Assembly (NCBI RefSeq): GCF_041929205.1
Contig: NZ_JBHFNT010000046.1
Source: Floridanema evergladense
Lineage (GTDB): Bacteria > Cyanobacteriota > Cyanobacteriia > Cyanobacteriales > Aerosakkonemataceae
Length of the DNA stretch: 64,000 nt
Direction: 5' to 3' (one strand)
The position numbers were made by a program, and so were the translations under genes. Shown here piece after piece: positions 1 to 8,806 of the stretch (its first letter is position 1; the number at the start of each line of letters is the position of its first letter). Under the pieces are notes generated by a model, which saw only the letters and a list, made by a program, of their open reading frames with translations, was not told where the DNA came from and made no database searches.

Positions 1-1
1 C

Positions 2-151
2 GCAAGTTGCTAGTTATAACTGTAGATTTTTCTTAGCCCCCCTTATCAAGGGGGGTTGGGGGGATCTAAACTTGGAAACACAGCGTTAGATCCCCCCTAG
101 CCCCCCTTGCAGAAGGGGGGAACAAGAAAAAATTAATAACTAGCAACTTGC
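2..151. repeat. MITE-like palindromic repeat element
   Basis: The element is bounded by perfect 16-bp terminal inverted repeats, GCAAGTTGCTAGTTAT at 2-17 and its reverse complement at 136-151. Inside are a second inverted repeat rich in C/G runs (about 36-70 against 86-120) and a short hairpin. It has no coding capacity, so it is a non-autonomous repeat rather than an insertion sequence. I see no clear target-site duplication; the left flank is cut off at the window edge. Confidence 0.7.
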
Positions 152-197
152 ATTATTAGTATTGCAGTCAGCCACCCAACAGAAGAATAATTTAGCA

Positions 198-320
198 ATG
201 ATAAAAACATTTCAAGCTTGGTTAAAGGGAAATCATTTACAGTGGATTGGTGAGAAACCTGAGTTTGGCGATCGCACTATCCAAATACAGATTACACTGA
301 TAGAAAATGAGAATGTCTAA
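198..320 (+). CDS. Small conserved-looking ORF, 40 aa
   Basis: This ORF begins MIKTFQAWLKGNHLQWIGE and ends in an acidic ITLIENENV. Its stop overlaps the start of the zinc-ribbon gene (ATG at 307, or 313), an arrangement typical of translational coupling. The composition is compact and ordered (K/W/L-rich start, E/N-rich end), which is unlike a random frame. It resembles short cyanobacterial antitoxin-like proteins in layout, but I do not recognise the family firmly and no toxin lies beside it. Confidence 0.4.
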   Translation: MIKTFQAWLKGNHLQWIGEKPEFGDRTIQIQITLIENENV

Positions 321-660
321 TTGTCCACGTTGTCATCAACCAATTAAACCCCAAGCAATTACTTGTCCATATTGCCGTTTAGAGTTAAAAGCTCACGGTC
401 ATCCAGGTATTCCTTTACACCGTGCCACCGGGGAAGCGCCATTATGCGATACTTGTGTTTATCATGCAGATGATACTTGTAATTATCCCCAACGACCTCA
501 TGCTAGAGAATGTACGCTTTACCAAGATATTAATATACCAAAGATAGAAGTTAAACCGCAACCTAATCAATCATTTAAGTTTTGGTTTAAGCGTAATTTA
601 CTTTGGATTCTCTTGCTAATTTTATTGTTTATTAGTTTTTTAATAACCCTTTTGCGGTAG
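307..660 (+). CDS. Zinc-ribbon membrane protein
   Basis: A 117-aa protein. The N-terminal zinc ribbon has CPRC (residues 6-9) and CPYC (20-23). A second Cys cluster follows (CDTC, then CNYP and a further Cys near residue 69), resembling the cysteine pattern found in some cyanobacterial zinc-ribbon proteins. The C-terminus is a single hydrophobic helix, about residues 96-115, so the protein is probably membrane-anchored with the zinc domains in the cytoplasm. The start may be ATG 307 or ATG 313; both overlap the preceding 40-aa ORF. The function is unknown. Confidence 0.75.
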   Translation: MRMSNCPRCHQPIKPQAITCPYCRLELKAHGHPGIPLHRATGEAPLCDTCVYHADDTCNYPQRPHARECTLYQDINIPKIEVKPQPNQSFKFWFKRNLLWILLLILLFISFLITLLR

Positions 661-668
661 CATTCACA

Positions 669-2654
669 CTAAAACAAACTGGCAGTGGCAGAACTTTTTA
701 ACCCCGATGCTTCTGGCAGAGTTGGTAAATTTTCTTCACTTATCTCTTTATGTTGGAAAACTGCCAAATCAAACCAGAAAGTTGTGCCTACCCCAACTTC
801 GCTGACTAAGTGAACTGTGGTGTGATGTTTTTCGATAATGTTGCGAACAATGGAAAGTCCTAATCCTGTTCCTTCTAGGGTATGTACGCGATTTTCGACT
901 CGGAAGAACCGCTCAAAAATTGCTTCTTGATCTTCTGGTGCAATGCCAATTCCGGTATCAGAAACCTCAATTCTTACCTGAGGTGTTTGGGTTTGGGTAT
1001 GGGAGTTTTCTTCTGGGTTTAAAAGATAAGCACGAACGGTTACTTTACCACCAGAAGGAGTGAATTTTAGGGCATTACCTATTAAGTTAGCAAACACTTG
1101 TAATAGTAAATCGTAGTGTCCTAAAACTTGTGGTAAATCAGGCTCAACTTCCTGAATTAACTCAATACCTTTATCTTTAGCGTTGAGTTGGTAAGTTCTG
1201 AGGGTTTGTTCAATTGGTTGGGCAATATCTAAGGCTTCAAAATGATAGATACGGCAGGATGATTCTAACCGAGTTAATTCTAAAACATCATTGACTAGAC
1301 GAGTTAGGCGATCGGTCTCGCTATTCGCTGTCTCTAAAAATTCCTTACGCTGTTCTTCGTTTAAATCTTCGCCGTATTCGTGCAAAGTTTCAATGAAAGA
1401 TTTAATATTAAATAAAGGCGTTCTCAACTCATGGGAAACATTACTAATAAAATAACTTTTCGCCTCATTGAGTTCCGCTTCGCGAGTAATATCTTGCACC
1501 GTCATCGCAATGCCCTTGACACTTTCCCGATATTGGTCGAGAACAGTAGTTAATAAAATCCTAACCGTGCGATTTGTCGGTTGAGTTAATGTCACCCGAA
1601 ATTCTGCACCTTCTTTATCACTTTCGTCTTTTGCCATTTGATAAAGTGGTCGAGTTAATTCAGTGGTGACTTCTTGGGGTAGGTGATACAAAACATTTTC
1701 ACCCACTACATTAGCAACTTCCCAACCAAAAATTCGTTTAGCAGTGGGATTAACTAAAATTATTTGTAAATTAGTATCAAGTAAAACCGCACCATCAGCA
1801 ATTGTGGAAACCAAAGTTTCTAATTTCGCTTTTTCTGCGGTCAACTCTTCGATATTTTGTTCTTCATAACTTTCTAACCTTTCTGCCATTTCGTTGAAGC
1901 TGGAAATTAACTCGCCTAATTCTCCTCCCAATGGCAAATTAATCCGCTGCCTGAAGTTTCCCGCAGCGATATTTTTTACCCCTACTACTAATTCTTTAAT
2001 TGGTTGAGTAATTGTTAAGGCATTAATCACGCCACCGAGAATTACCATTACCCAGATTGATACGAAAACTGCGATCGTCACATCTCTAGTTAAATGAGAT
2101 GATGTAACTACAGTCGGATTCGGATTAATCCCAATTGCCAAAACTCCCAAATATTTGCCACCCTGAGTTAAAGGCACAAACACATCAGTAACTTCCCCGT
2201 TTGGAGTGCGATGCTGACGAATCATTGGCAACTCAGAATTGCTGGCATAATCTGGAGGCAGTTGTATCCGACGTTCGATAGTTAACGAGTTTTGGACTTC
2301 CGACTGCCAAAAAGGAAGACCAAAAAAGATTTTCCCATCTTTATCCGCATAAAGCATATAGCGGACGCTAGAAGTATTGTCGAAGAAACGTTCGGAAAAA
2401 CGTGCGACTTCCGTCAGATTATTTTCGGCAATTAGGGGAGAGACATTAGTTGCCAAGAGGATTCCCAAGTCCCGACCAAAACGGGTATCGTTGAGACGAG
2501 CATCCTCTTGGATGGTATTAACTGCCCAAAAAGTCAGTCCACTCATCAGCAAAGAGACTATCAAGGTAGCAGCTGCCATTAACCTTGTTTGCAGTGTAAA
2601 CTCTGACCACCAATGGGCGATAGCTTCGCGAATTGTTTTCAGGAGGACCAGCAT
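669..2654 (-). CDS. nblS: Sensor histidine kinase NblS (Hik33/DspA family)
   Basis: A membrane-bound hybrid of TM1, an extracytoplasmic sensor loop, TM2, HAMP, PAS, HisKA and HATPase_c domains. Visible motifs are the H box SHELRTPL (phospho-acceptor His about residue 408 from this start), the N box NLIGNALKFTP, DTGIGI, FERFFRV and GTGLGLSIV. I chose the internal ATG at 2654 (MLVLLKTIREA) because NblS orthologues start there; the 15 upstream residues are Cys-rich and atypical. The family is known to control high-light, nutrient-stress and phycobilisome-degradation genes, largely through RpaB. It follows purD with an 88-bp gap from this start, a neighbour order common in cyanobacteria. Confidence 0.93.
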   Translation of the reverse strand: MLVLLKTIREAIAHWWSEFTLQTRLMAAATLIVSLLMSGLTFWAVNTIQEDARLNDTRFGRDLGILLATNVSPLIAENNLTEVARFSERFFDNTSSVRYMLYADKDGKIFFGLPFWQSEVQNSLTIERRIQLPPDYASNSELPMIRQHRTPNGEVTDVFVPLTQGGKYLGVLAIGINPNPTVVTSSHLTRDVTIAVFVSIWVMVILGGVINALTITQPIKELVVGVKNIAAGNFRQRINLPLGGELGELISSFNEMAERLESYEEQNIEELTAEKAKLETLVSTIADGAVLLDTNLQIILVNPTAKRIFGWEVANVVGENVLYHLPQEVTTELTRPLYQMAKDESDKEGAEFRVTLTQPTNRTVRILLTTVLDQYRESVKGIAMTVQDITREAELNEAKSYFISNVSHELRTPLFNIKSFIETLHEYGEDLNEEQRKEFLETANSETDRLTRLVNDVLELTRLESSCRIYHFEALDIAQPIEQTLRTYQLNAKDKGIELIQEVEPDLPQVLGHYDLLLQVFANLIGNALKFTPSGGKVTVRAYLLNPEENSHTQTQTPQVRIEVSDTGIGIAPEDQEAIFERFFRVENRVHTLEGTGLGLSIVRNIIEKHHTTVHLVSEVGVGTTFWFDLAVFQHKEISEENLPTLPEASGLKSSATASLF

Positions 2655-2742
2655 CTTGAGAAAGCATGGAGGACAACAAAGGGTTTGGCAATGAGACAAA
2701 CTTCATCGCTATTCATACTTTAAAGGCTATTTGCGAAAAAGG

Positions 2743-4047
2743 TTAGACGATCGCTTTGTCACCGATATCCCGTCGATAGTATGCGCCTGCAAATTGGATT
2801 TTATCGACAGCAGTGTAAGCTAGAGCTTTGGCAGTACTTATATCTTCGCCTATAGCAGTAACTCCTAAAACTCTACCTCCATCGGTGACTAAAGTATGCT
2901 CGAATTTAGTCCCTGCATGAAATACTACTGCGCCAGTTGACTCAGCTTGAGAAATGCCTGTAATTTCTTTACCTTTGGGGTAATCTCCGGGATACCCAGA
3001 GGAAGACATGACTACACAAACACAAGCGCCTGATTTCCAGCGAATGGTCGGCATTTCGCCAAGTCGCTGTTCCACACAAGCTAAAATTAATTCTTCTAGG
3101 GGAGTTTCCAGCAAAGGTAACACAGCTTGGGTTTCTGGGTCGCCGAAACGACAGTTAAATTCTAGGACTTTTAATTCGCCTTGGGGGGAAATCATTAGTC
3201 CGGCGTAGAGTACGCCGCGATAGTCGATGTGGCGTTTTTTTAGGGTGGCGATCGCTCTTTGCAGCACTTCTCGTTCTATCCTTTCCATAAGGGAAGGTGT
3301 CACCAAAGGCGCAGGCGCATAAGCACCCATTCCCCCAGTATTCGGCCCTGTATCTCCCTCACCAATCCGTTTATGATCTTGAGCAGGGATTAAAGGGCGA
3401 ATTGTCACCCCATCCGTCAAAGCTAAAACGGAAGCTTCCTCACCAATTAAACATTCTTCAATTACTACGGTGACTGGGGACTGGGGACTGGGGATTGGGG
3501 ACTGGGTTATGCTTTTGCCAATTTCTTGTTTAAAGATAGTGGTAATTGCTGTTTGTGCTTCTTCTACTGTTTGCGCGACTATTACGCCTTTTCCCGCTGC
3601 TAATCCATCTGCTTTTACCACAATCGGTGCGCCTTGTTGGGTGACGTAAGCTTTCGCCGCTTCTGCATCGGTGAAAGTTGCAGACTTCGCTGTTGGAATT
3701 CCCGCTTCTGCCATTAAAGCTTTTGCCCAAGCTTTGGAAGCTTCGATTTGAGCACCTGCTTTGCTAGGGCCAAAAACTGGGATATTTTGAAATTCTAAAA
3801 CATCAGTAATTCCCAAAGCTAGGGGAACTTCGGGGCCAACAACGACTAAAGAAATGTTATTTTTTTGAGCAAAATTGCCAATTCCGGCAAAGTCATCGAC
3901 GGATAAGGGGACATTTTGGCATTTTTCCATTATCGCTGTTCCGCCATTACCAGGAGCTACGAATACTTGTTCTACTTGAGAAGATTGTAAGAGTTTCCAA
4001 GCTAGGGCGTGTTCTCTTCCGCCATTACCAATTACTAATATTTTCAC
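2743..4047 (-). CDS. purD: Phosphoribosylamine-glycine ligase (GAR synthetase)
   Basis: ATP-grasp enzyme that makes GAR from phosphoribosylamine and glycine in purine synthesis. The N-terminus MKILVIGNGGREHALAWKL, the ATP-grasp segment VVKADGLAAGKGV, and the ATP/Mg segments GEEASVLAL and LEFNCRFGDPETQ are all present. At 434 aa it is slightly long for the family, explained by an in-frame insertion (residues about 180-193, SPIPSPQSPV) encoded by a short tandem repeat at about 3472-3508. The insertion lies between two conserved ATP-grasp blocks, probably in a surface loop, and leaves the frame intact. It lies upstream of nblS on the same strand. Confidence 0.95.
   Translation of the reverse strand: MKILVIGNGGREHALAWKLLQSSQVEQVFVAPGNGGTAIMEKCQNVPLSVDDFAGIGNFAQKNNISLVVVGPEVPLALGITDVLEFQNIPVFGPSKAGAQIEASKAWAKALMAEAGIPTAKSATFTDAEAAKAYVTQQGAPIVVKADGLAAGKGVIVAQTVEEAQTAITTIFKQEIGKSITQSPIPSPQSPVTVVIEECLIGEEASVLALTDGVTIRPLIPAQDHKRIGEGDTGPNTGGMGAYAPAPLVTPSLMERIEREVLQRAIATLKKRHIDYRGVLYAGLMISPQGELKVLEFNCRFGDPETQAVLPLLETPLEELILACVEQRLGEMPTIRWKSGACVCVVMSSSGYPGDYPKGKEITGISQAESTGAVVFHAGTKFEHTLVTDGGRVLGVTAIGEDISTAKALAYTAVDKIQFAGAYYRRDIGDKAIV
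3472..3508. repeat. Heptamer STRR tract inside purD
   Basis: Five near-identical copies of the heptamer GGGGACT (variant GGGGATT) lie inside purD and are read in frame as a Pro/Ser/Gln-rich stretch. The same heptamer occurs intergenically at about 24076-24107 and inside thiL at about 56355-56391. Confidence 0.85.
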
Positions 4048-4192
4048 TTTGTCCTCACACTTATAAAGATAGATGCTAATTTCACAGTTTATGGGCGGGT
4101 AATAGTATAGACGATTTTGGATTTGGGGTTAAAGAATTACCCCCCTGGAGTTATAGTTGGGGGGGAAGTGCGATCGTATCCATTGAATTCTC

Positions 4193-5062
4193 TTAATTAT
4201 TTTCCGACAAGGTATCAGCCGCAAAATTTCTCGCTGCTGTCCTCACCAATTCCAAATCCAAGTTTAATCTTTCCGCAATTTGTTCAATACTTAACCCTAA
4301 TTCCAACAACAAAGGTACTGTTTCCAATTTCCCTTCTAATTTCCCTTCTTGTTTACCTTCCAATTTCCCTTCTTGTCTACCTTCCTGTCTACCTTCCTGT
4401 TTACCTTCCGCTTTTGCTTCTTGATAAAATCTGGTTTGTTTCAAGTCACTTAAACTGAACATAGCTTCTATCTCCTCGCGACTTAGGTTGGTAAATTTAT
4501 AAATCAATACTGACTCTATTAATTCTATAACTTTCCGCCTGGTTGTTTCATCTGCCAACTGTCTCTGCGCTAGTTCTAAGAGTCGCCTAGTACGTTCAAC
4601 TGCTGACTCTGAATTTTCTACCACTAGCTGCACCATACCAATTGGTAATGATGGTTCAGTTCTATCGATCAATTCATCTAAATATACAACAATTACTTGT
4701 TGATTTTGGACTAGTCCTTGGTAGTGAATTGGGATTCCTGGATCTAAATCCCGATTAGCAAATATAGCAACTGCACACCAATTATTTCTAGGTCGATATT
4801 GTCCTAAGTAGACAAAAATTTCGGTAAAGAACCGCCAATAAAAATCTGATCTTGGTTGAAACTGGACTTCGACAAAGTAAATAGGTTGCTCTGGCGAATT
4901 TTCATGAGGTATAAATAATCCATCTAATCGACGTGCCAGTTCTTTGACTTCTTGAGAAGAGAAGCTATAATTGTTAGCTAAGGATGGAGGTCGATCGATC
5001 AATTCAAATAATAAACTGGGGAAAGTTTGAAACATTTGATAAAAGATTGTGTCGGTTCTCAC
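4193..5062 (-). CDS. Rpn-family PD-(D/E)XK nuclease / putative transposase-like protein
   Basis: The N-terminal domain matches cyanobacterial Rpn/DUF2887-type proteins: TDTIFYQMFQTFPSLLFELI, then DGLF and YFVEVQFQP, which give the D...E-V-Q nuclease core. The C-terminal part holds seven four-residue EGK/R-Q/L units followed by a helical tail. I place the start at GTG 5062 (VRTDTIFYQ) because the paralogue at 29423-30289 also begins VKTDNIFYQ at a GTG; the longer frame reading to 5224 would overlap the divergent Uma2 gene. Family members are proposed to promote recombination; the cellular role here is unknown. Confidence 0.85.
   Translation of the reverse strand: MRTDTIFYQMFQTFPSLLFELIDRPPSLANNYSFSSQEVKELARRLDGLFIPHENSPEQPIYFVEVQFQPRSDFYWRFFTEIFVYLGQYRPRNNWCAVAIFANRDLDPGIPIHYQGLVQNQQVIVVYLDELIDRTEPSLPIGMVQLVVENSESAVERTRRLLELAQRQLADETTRRKVIELIESVLIYKFTNLSREEIEAMFSLSDLKQTRFYQEAKAEGKQEGRQEGRQEGKLEGKQEGKLEGKLETVPLLLELGLSIEQIAERLNLDLELVRTAARNFAADTLSENN
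4324..4409. repeat. 12-bp minisatellite encoding EGKx repeats
   Basis: About seven imperfect copies of a 12-bp unit encode EGKQ, EGRQ and EGKL units in the Rpn protein. The paralogue carries the same kind of array with more uniform EGKL units (about 29550-29635). Confidence 0.8.
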
Positions 5063-5153
5063 AAGGCAAATGAAATTTTTTACTTTCTGCTGATTATACC
5101 ATTGTTTGAATAAATTTCGTTTTGATATTAAAGTTGAATTAGAGAGGGTAATG

Positions 5154-5753
5154 ATGAGTATGTCAATATTAGAGAAATTAGCGAAACAGCCTTTAGAGGA
5201 AAAGTTGGTAACTTTAAATAGCATTACTTGGGAACAGTTTAAAGCAATTGAAACCCAATTGAAAAATAATCGGGGAGTCAGATTAACTTATTTATTAGGA
5301 GTGATGGAAATTATGTCTCCCATTGGAGAGGAACATGAATATATTAAAAGCACTTTCGGACTTCTTTTAGAAGCATACATGAGAGAAAAGGGAATGCGAT
5401 TTTATGTTCGTGGTGGATTTACTCTTGAAGAACCAGGTTATGCTTCTGGTACGCCCGATGAATCTTATTATATTGGCAATAATAAAGAAATTCCAGATAT
5501 TGCGATCGAAATTATCGTCACTAGTGGCACAATTAACCGTAAAGAATTGTACCAATCTAAAAAAGTCCCGGAAGTTTGGTTTTGGAAATCCAACCAAATC
5601 AAAGTTTTTCGTTTAAACGAATCAGGCGAATACGAAGAAGTCAGCAAAAGCCAATTTTTCCCCGATTTGGATTTCAGCTTATTGCTTCGTTATTTAGCAC
5701 ATCCAGATCAATACGATGCCATCAACGAATTCATCCAATCTATTCGTAACTAA
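5154..5753 (+). CDS. Uma2 family endonuclease (DUF820)
   Basis: About 199 aa, with the Uma2 fold cues: EHEYIKSTFGLLLEAYMRE, the catalytic PD of IPDIAIEII, then TSG, and a conserved K...VPEVWFWK segment, a PD-(D/E)XK-like core. A purine-rich ribosome binding site (AGAGAGG, 5141-5147) favours ATG 5154 or 5151 over the longer frame from 5106. It is divergent from the Rpn gene. Such genes are very abundant in cyanobacteria and their role is unsettled. Confidence 0.85.
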   Translation: MSMSILEKLAKQPLEEKLVTLNSITWEQFKAIETQLKNNRGVRLTYLLGVMEIMSPIGEEHEYIKSTFGLLLEAYMREKGMRFYVRGGFTLEEPGYASGTPDESYYIGNNKEIPDIAIEIIVTSGTINRKELYQSKKVPEVWFWKSNQIKVFRLNESGEYEEVSKSQFFPDLDFSLLLRYLAHPDQYDAINEFIQSIRN

Positions 5754-5776
5754 TAACTAAATTACCCAACCGAAAT

Positions 5777-5886
5777 CCATCTGTGTTTATCTGTGTTTAT
5801 CTGTGGTTAAAAAAGCCAAAACTCCCAACTCCCAACCCAAATATTAATCAACAACATCTGCGTTTATCTGCGTGCATCTGCGGTTA
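5777..5886. repeat. Degenerate tandem 10-mer repeat (TCTGTGTTTA type)
   Basis: Several copies of a TCTGTGTTTA / TCTGCGTTTA decamer lie just downstream of the photolyase stop codon, in two clusters (5777-5808 and 5858-5886). A reverse-oriented cluster lies on the other side of the same gene at about 7400-7475. Confidence 0.75.
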
Positions 5887-5896
5887 AATAAAAATC

Positions 5897-7327
5897 CTAT
5901 TCAACCTTTTGCTGATTATACCGTTCCTTAAAAACTCTTTGCTGGATTTTATGCTGAACAATTGGCAAGGGATAACCTAATTTTTCTCGTTGGGAATCTG
6001 AGATTTCGCCAGTAATTAGTTGTTTGGTGGGGAGCGATCGCAATTCCACCACCCACTTTCTGATATACTCCCCATTAGAATCGAATTTCTCTGCCTGAGA
6101 AGCGGGATTAAAAATTCGCAAAGGTTTTGGGTCCATTCCACTAGAAGCACTCCATTGCCAACCGCCATTATTAGCAGAAAGATCCCAATCATATAGGTTT
6201 TGGGTAAAATATTTCTCTCCCATTTTTGGGTTAATTATTAAATCTTTTGTCAGAAAACTTGCAACAATCATTCGACAACGGTTGTGCATCCAACCAGTTG
6301 ATTTTAATTGTCTCATCGCTGCATCAATAATTGGATAACCTGTTCTTCCTTCGCACCAAGCTTGAAAATGTTCTAAGTTATTGTCGTAAGGAAAGCTTTT
6401 AAAAACATGGCGATAAGCGCCTTCTGCAAGTTCGGGAAAGTGATACATTGCGTGTTGATAAAACTCGCGCCAAGCTAATTCTTGTTGCCAAGTTTTCACA
6501 TTTTCTTGTGCTTCGTCGCTGCTACTTCCCGCTATGGCGTTAATCGTAGCATCCCAAACTGTACGAATCCCAATTGCGCCAAATTTTAACGCTGCACTCA
6601 GTCGAGATGTACCATCAATCGCCGGAAAATTACGCTTTTCTCTATAGTTAAAAATCGCTTCATTACAAAACTCTTCTAACCTTTCCTGGGCGGCGGTTTC
6701 TCCAGGTGCTAACATTAATTCTTTATCCCAAATAAAGCCTAAATCTTTCGCGGTTGGTAAGGGAATGGCACCTGCTTGATTGATTGCTTCTTGTTGTTGT
6801 GCGGTTAAGGTTTCTCGGTTTTGAAATGTGTCAACTGGCTCGGTTTTTGGTTTGCTAATCCAGTTTTTCCAAAAGGGTGTGTAAACTGTGTAGGGTTGTT
6901 TAGCACCTGTTGCTATTTCGCCTGGATAATGCAATAATTGATCCCAGAATGTTTGAATGGGGATTCCTTGGTCTTTTAGGGTTTGGGTAAGGTGGCGATC
7001 GCGCTCTCTAGCATAAGGTTCTACATCTAAATTCCAAAATACAGCCTTCGCATTTAAAGCAGTTGCTAACTTAGGAATCTCTTTAATTGGTTGACCTTTT
7101 AAAATAATTAATTGGCTTCCTGATTGCAGATAATTTTGTTGTAATTCCTGCAAACAACCAATCATATAAGTAACTCTGACTGCGGCAATATCCTCACTTT
7201 CTAAAATATTTGAATCGAGGCAAAAAACACCGATAACTTTCGGGCTTTGTTGGTTCGCTGCTGCTAATCCTATATTATCGGAAATGCGTAAGTCTCGACG
7301 GTGCCAGAAGAGAATTGGGTTAGTCAT
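5897..7327 (-). CDS. phr: Deoxyribodipyrimidine photolyase (class I)
   Basis: The N-terminal antenna domain starts TNPILFWHRRDLRISDNIGL and the C-terminal FAD domain contains WREFYQHAMYHFPEL, TGYPIIDAAMRQLKSTGWMHN, NGGWQWSASSGMDPKPLRIFNP and YIRKWV. These are hallmarks of microbial CPD photolyases that repair UV-induced cyclobutane dimers with blue/near-UV light. The 476-aa length is normal. It is the last gene of a folK-nudix-phr run on the minus strand and is flanked by decamer repeats. Confidence 0.93.
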   Translation of the reverse strand: MTNPILFWHRRDLRISDNIGLAAANQQSPKVIGVFCLDSNILESEDIAAVRVTYMIGCLQELQQNYLQSGSQLIILKGQPIKEIPKLATALNAKAVFWNLDVEPYARERDRHLTQTLKDQGIPIQTFWDQLLHYPGEIATGAKQPYTVYTPFWKNWISKPKTEPVDTFQNRETLTAQQQEAINQAGAIPLPTAKDLGFIWDKELMLAPGETAAQERLEEFCNEAIFNYREKRNFPAIDGTSRLSAALKFGAIGIRTVWDATINAIAGSSSDEAQENVKTWQQELAWREFYQHAMYHFPELAEGAYRHVFKSFPYDNNLEHFQAWCEGRTGYPIIDAAMRQLKSTGWMHNRCRMIVASFLTKDLIINPKMGEKYFTQNLYDWDLSANNGGWQWSASSGMDPKPLRIFNPASQAEKFDSNGEYIRKWVVELRSLPTKQLITGEISDSQREKLGYPLPIVQHKIQQRVFKERYNQQKVE

Positions 7328-7399
7328 ATTAGATTTTTTTACGCAGATGAATGCAAATGTTGTTTATTTAGGTTTGGGTGGGGATGCAATAAGTTTAGT

Positions 7400-7475
7400 T
7401 TTTAACCACAGATGAACACAGATGAACACAGATAATATAGTTAAATTTTGGTTTGTTTTTGTCCATCTGTGGTTA
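7400..7475. repeat. Degenerate tandem repeat (ACACAGATGA type)
   Basis: AACCACAGATGAACACAGAT-type repeats at about 7400-7435 and an inverted CCATCTGTGGTTAGATAA copy near 7464-7481 fill the gap between the Nudix and photolyase genes. They are the reverse complement of the repeats at 5777-5886. Confidence 0.75.
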
Positions 7476-7489
7476 GATAAATAACGAAA

Positions 7490-8038
7490 TTATTTGAGAA
7501 AAGGACGTGCCATAAAGAAGCTAGTTACAGATTTTGCGTCTACTGGTTCGCCGGATAAAATTGCTTTCTCCAATTCTTCGGGAGTGAGGAAAACTGTTTC
7601 CATATCTTCGTCCTCATCTTGTTCTGGAGGCTTTTCTAAAGGTTGCAAATCTTGAGCGAGAAAAGCGTAAATTATTTCATCAGAATAGCCGGGGGCGAGG
7701 AAAAATTCGCCTAACTTTTGCCATTTATTGGCACGATAACCTGTCTCTTCTTCAATCTCTCGCTGAATCGTAGAAAATGGATCTTCATTAATTTCTATAG
7801 TTCCAGCGGGAAACTCTAATAAACGTCCTTGGGCAGCAAAACGATATTGACGTAATAATATTAATTTACCTTCAGGAGTTACGGGAACAGCTAAAGCACC
7901 ACCAGGATGACGAATACATTCCCAGTCGCCTTCTACTTTGTTAGGAAGACGTAACCTAGTTACTTCAAAATTGAATTTTCGACCTTGATAAAACAGGCGT
8001 TGTTTAATAATTTCTGGCGGTTCTTTACCTAATGGCAT
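7490..8038 (-). CDS. Nudix hydrolase (ADP-ribose pyrophosphatase type)
   Basis: A 182-aa protein with a full Nudix box, G(x5)E(x7)REIEEETGY, at about residues 79-101. The flanking layout (LLRQYRFAAQGRLLEFPAG before it, LGEFFLAPGYSDEIIYAFLA after) is that of NudF-like ADP-sugar pyrophosphatases. It lies 8 bp downstream of folK and upstream of the photolyase, on the same strand, so co-transcription is likely. The exact substrate cannot be set from sequence. Confidence 0.88.
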   Translation of the reverse strand: MPLGKEPPEIIKQRLFYQGRKFNFEVTRLRLPNKVEGDWECIRHPGGALAVPVTPEGKLILLRQYRFAAQGRLLEFPAGTIEINEDPFSTIQREIEEETGYRANKWQKLGEFFLAPGYSDEIIYAFLAQDLQPLEKPPEQDEDEDMETVFLTPEELEKAILSGEPVDAKSVTSFFMARPFLK

Positions 8039-8046
8039 AGTTAATT

Positions 8047-8532
8047 TCAGATTTTAGTCACACCTGAACAGTCTACCTCTTGCACGAGTTGCTCGATCGC
8101 TTTTCCCGATACAGGTTCTCTCCAATTTGGCGCAATTTCTGCCAAAGGTACCAAAACAAACGCCCTTTCTCTCATACAGGGATGAGGTAACGTCAGCTTA
8201 GGAGTCTCTAAAATTAGATTATCGAACAATAATAAATCTAAATCTAAAATTCTTGGCCCCCAGCGTTCTTGACGCACCCGACCAAATCTAGCTTCAATGG
8301 CTAATAGCCTGTATAGCAACTCCTGCGGACTCATCTCTACCTTGAGCAAAGCGCACCCATTCAGGTAATCTGGTTGTGGTGGCCCAACAGCTTTAGTATG
8401 ATACCAGCTAGACTGAAGCTCTAACCTAATTCCAGGGGTTTGGTCAAGAATTTTCAGGCTAGATTCCAGAATAGCGCGAGAGTCACCCAGATTACTGCCT
8501 AGAGCGATCGCACTTTGCCCCCATTTTCCCAT
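8047..8532 (-). CDS. folK: HPPK, 6-hydroxymethyl-7,8-dihydropterin pyrophosphokinase
   Basis: A 161-aa folate-pathway enzyme. Family signatures are AIALGSNLGDSRAIL at the N-terminus, FGRVRQERWGPRILDLDLLLFD (the HPPK signature) and LPHPCMRERAFVLVPLAEIAP. It transfers pyrophosphate from ATP to hydroxymethyl-dihydropterin. It is the first gene of the folK-nudix-phr run, which is a common cyanobacterial neighbourhood. Confidence 0.94.
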   Translation of the reverse strand: MGKWGQSAIALGSNLGDSRAILESSLKILDQTPGIRLELQSSWYHTKAVGPPQPDYLNGCALLKVEMSPQELLYRLLAIEARFGRVRQERWGPRILDLDLLLFDNLILETPKLTLPHPCMRERAFVLVPLAEIAPNWREPVSGKAIEQLVQEVDCSGVTKI

Positions 8533-8806
8533 ACACCAAAATTCCCCAATTCGATTATCATAAATTAATTCTTTAGAATGAGCCTTTTAGCGAACCAAGA
8601 AGCGTTAATTAATAATAAGGCGATTTCCGGCGCTAAATGACTAAACCTACGTACTTTGCTAATTTCTCTTAATAAATAGCTGTACTTTGTAGGTTAAAAA
8701 TGTTCCCATAGTAGTAAAAATAGTTTGCGAAGCTTGCCAGCTTCCCTATCAAGCCGGAACGCTTCCTAGCTAATATAACAAGGTTGCAATAGTTGAGATT
8801 AAAAAC

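Noticed and set aside
2377..2706. Two frames overlapping the start of nblS (one on each strand)
   Set aside because: Out of frame with a clearly conserved gene and without family features.
4117..4458. A 113-aa plus-strand frame with repeated LLVYLPISLLVYLP-like units
   Set aside because: It is the antisense of the EGK minisatellite of the Rpn gene; the low complexity comes from the repeat.
5085..5918. A 13-base match (TGCTGATTATACC) between the region before the Uma2 gene and the 3' end of the photolyase gene, both reading YNQQKV
   Set aside because: Matches of this length are expected by chance in 64 kb; no longer similarity surrounds them.
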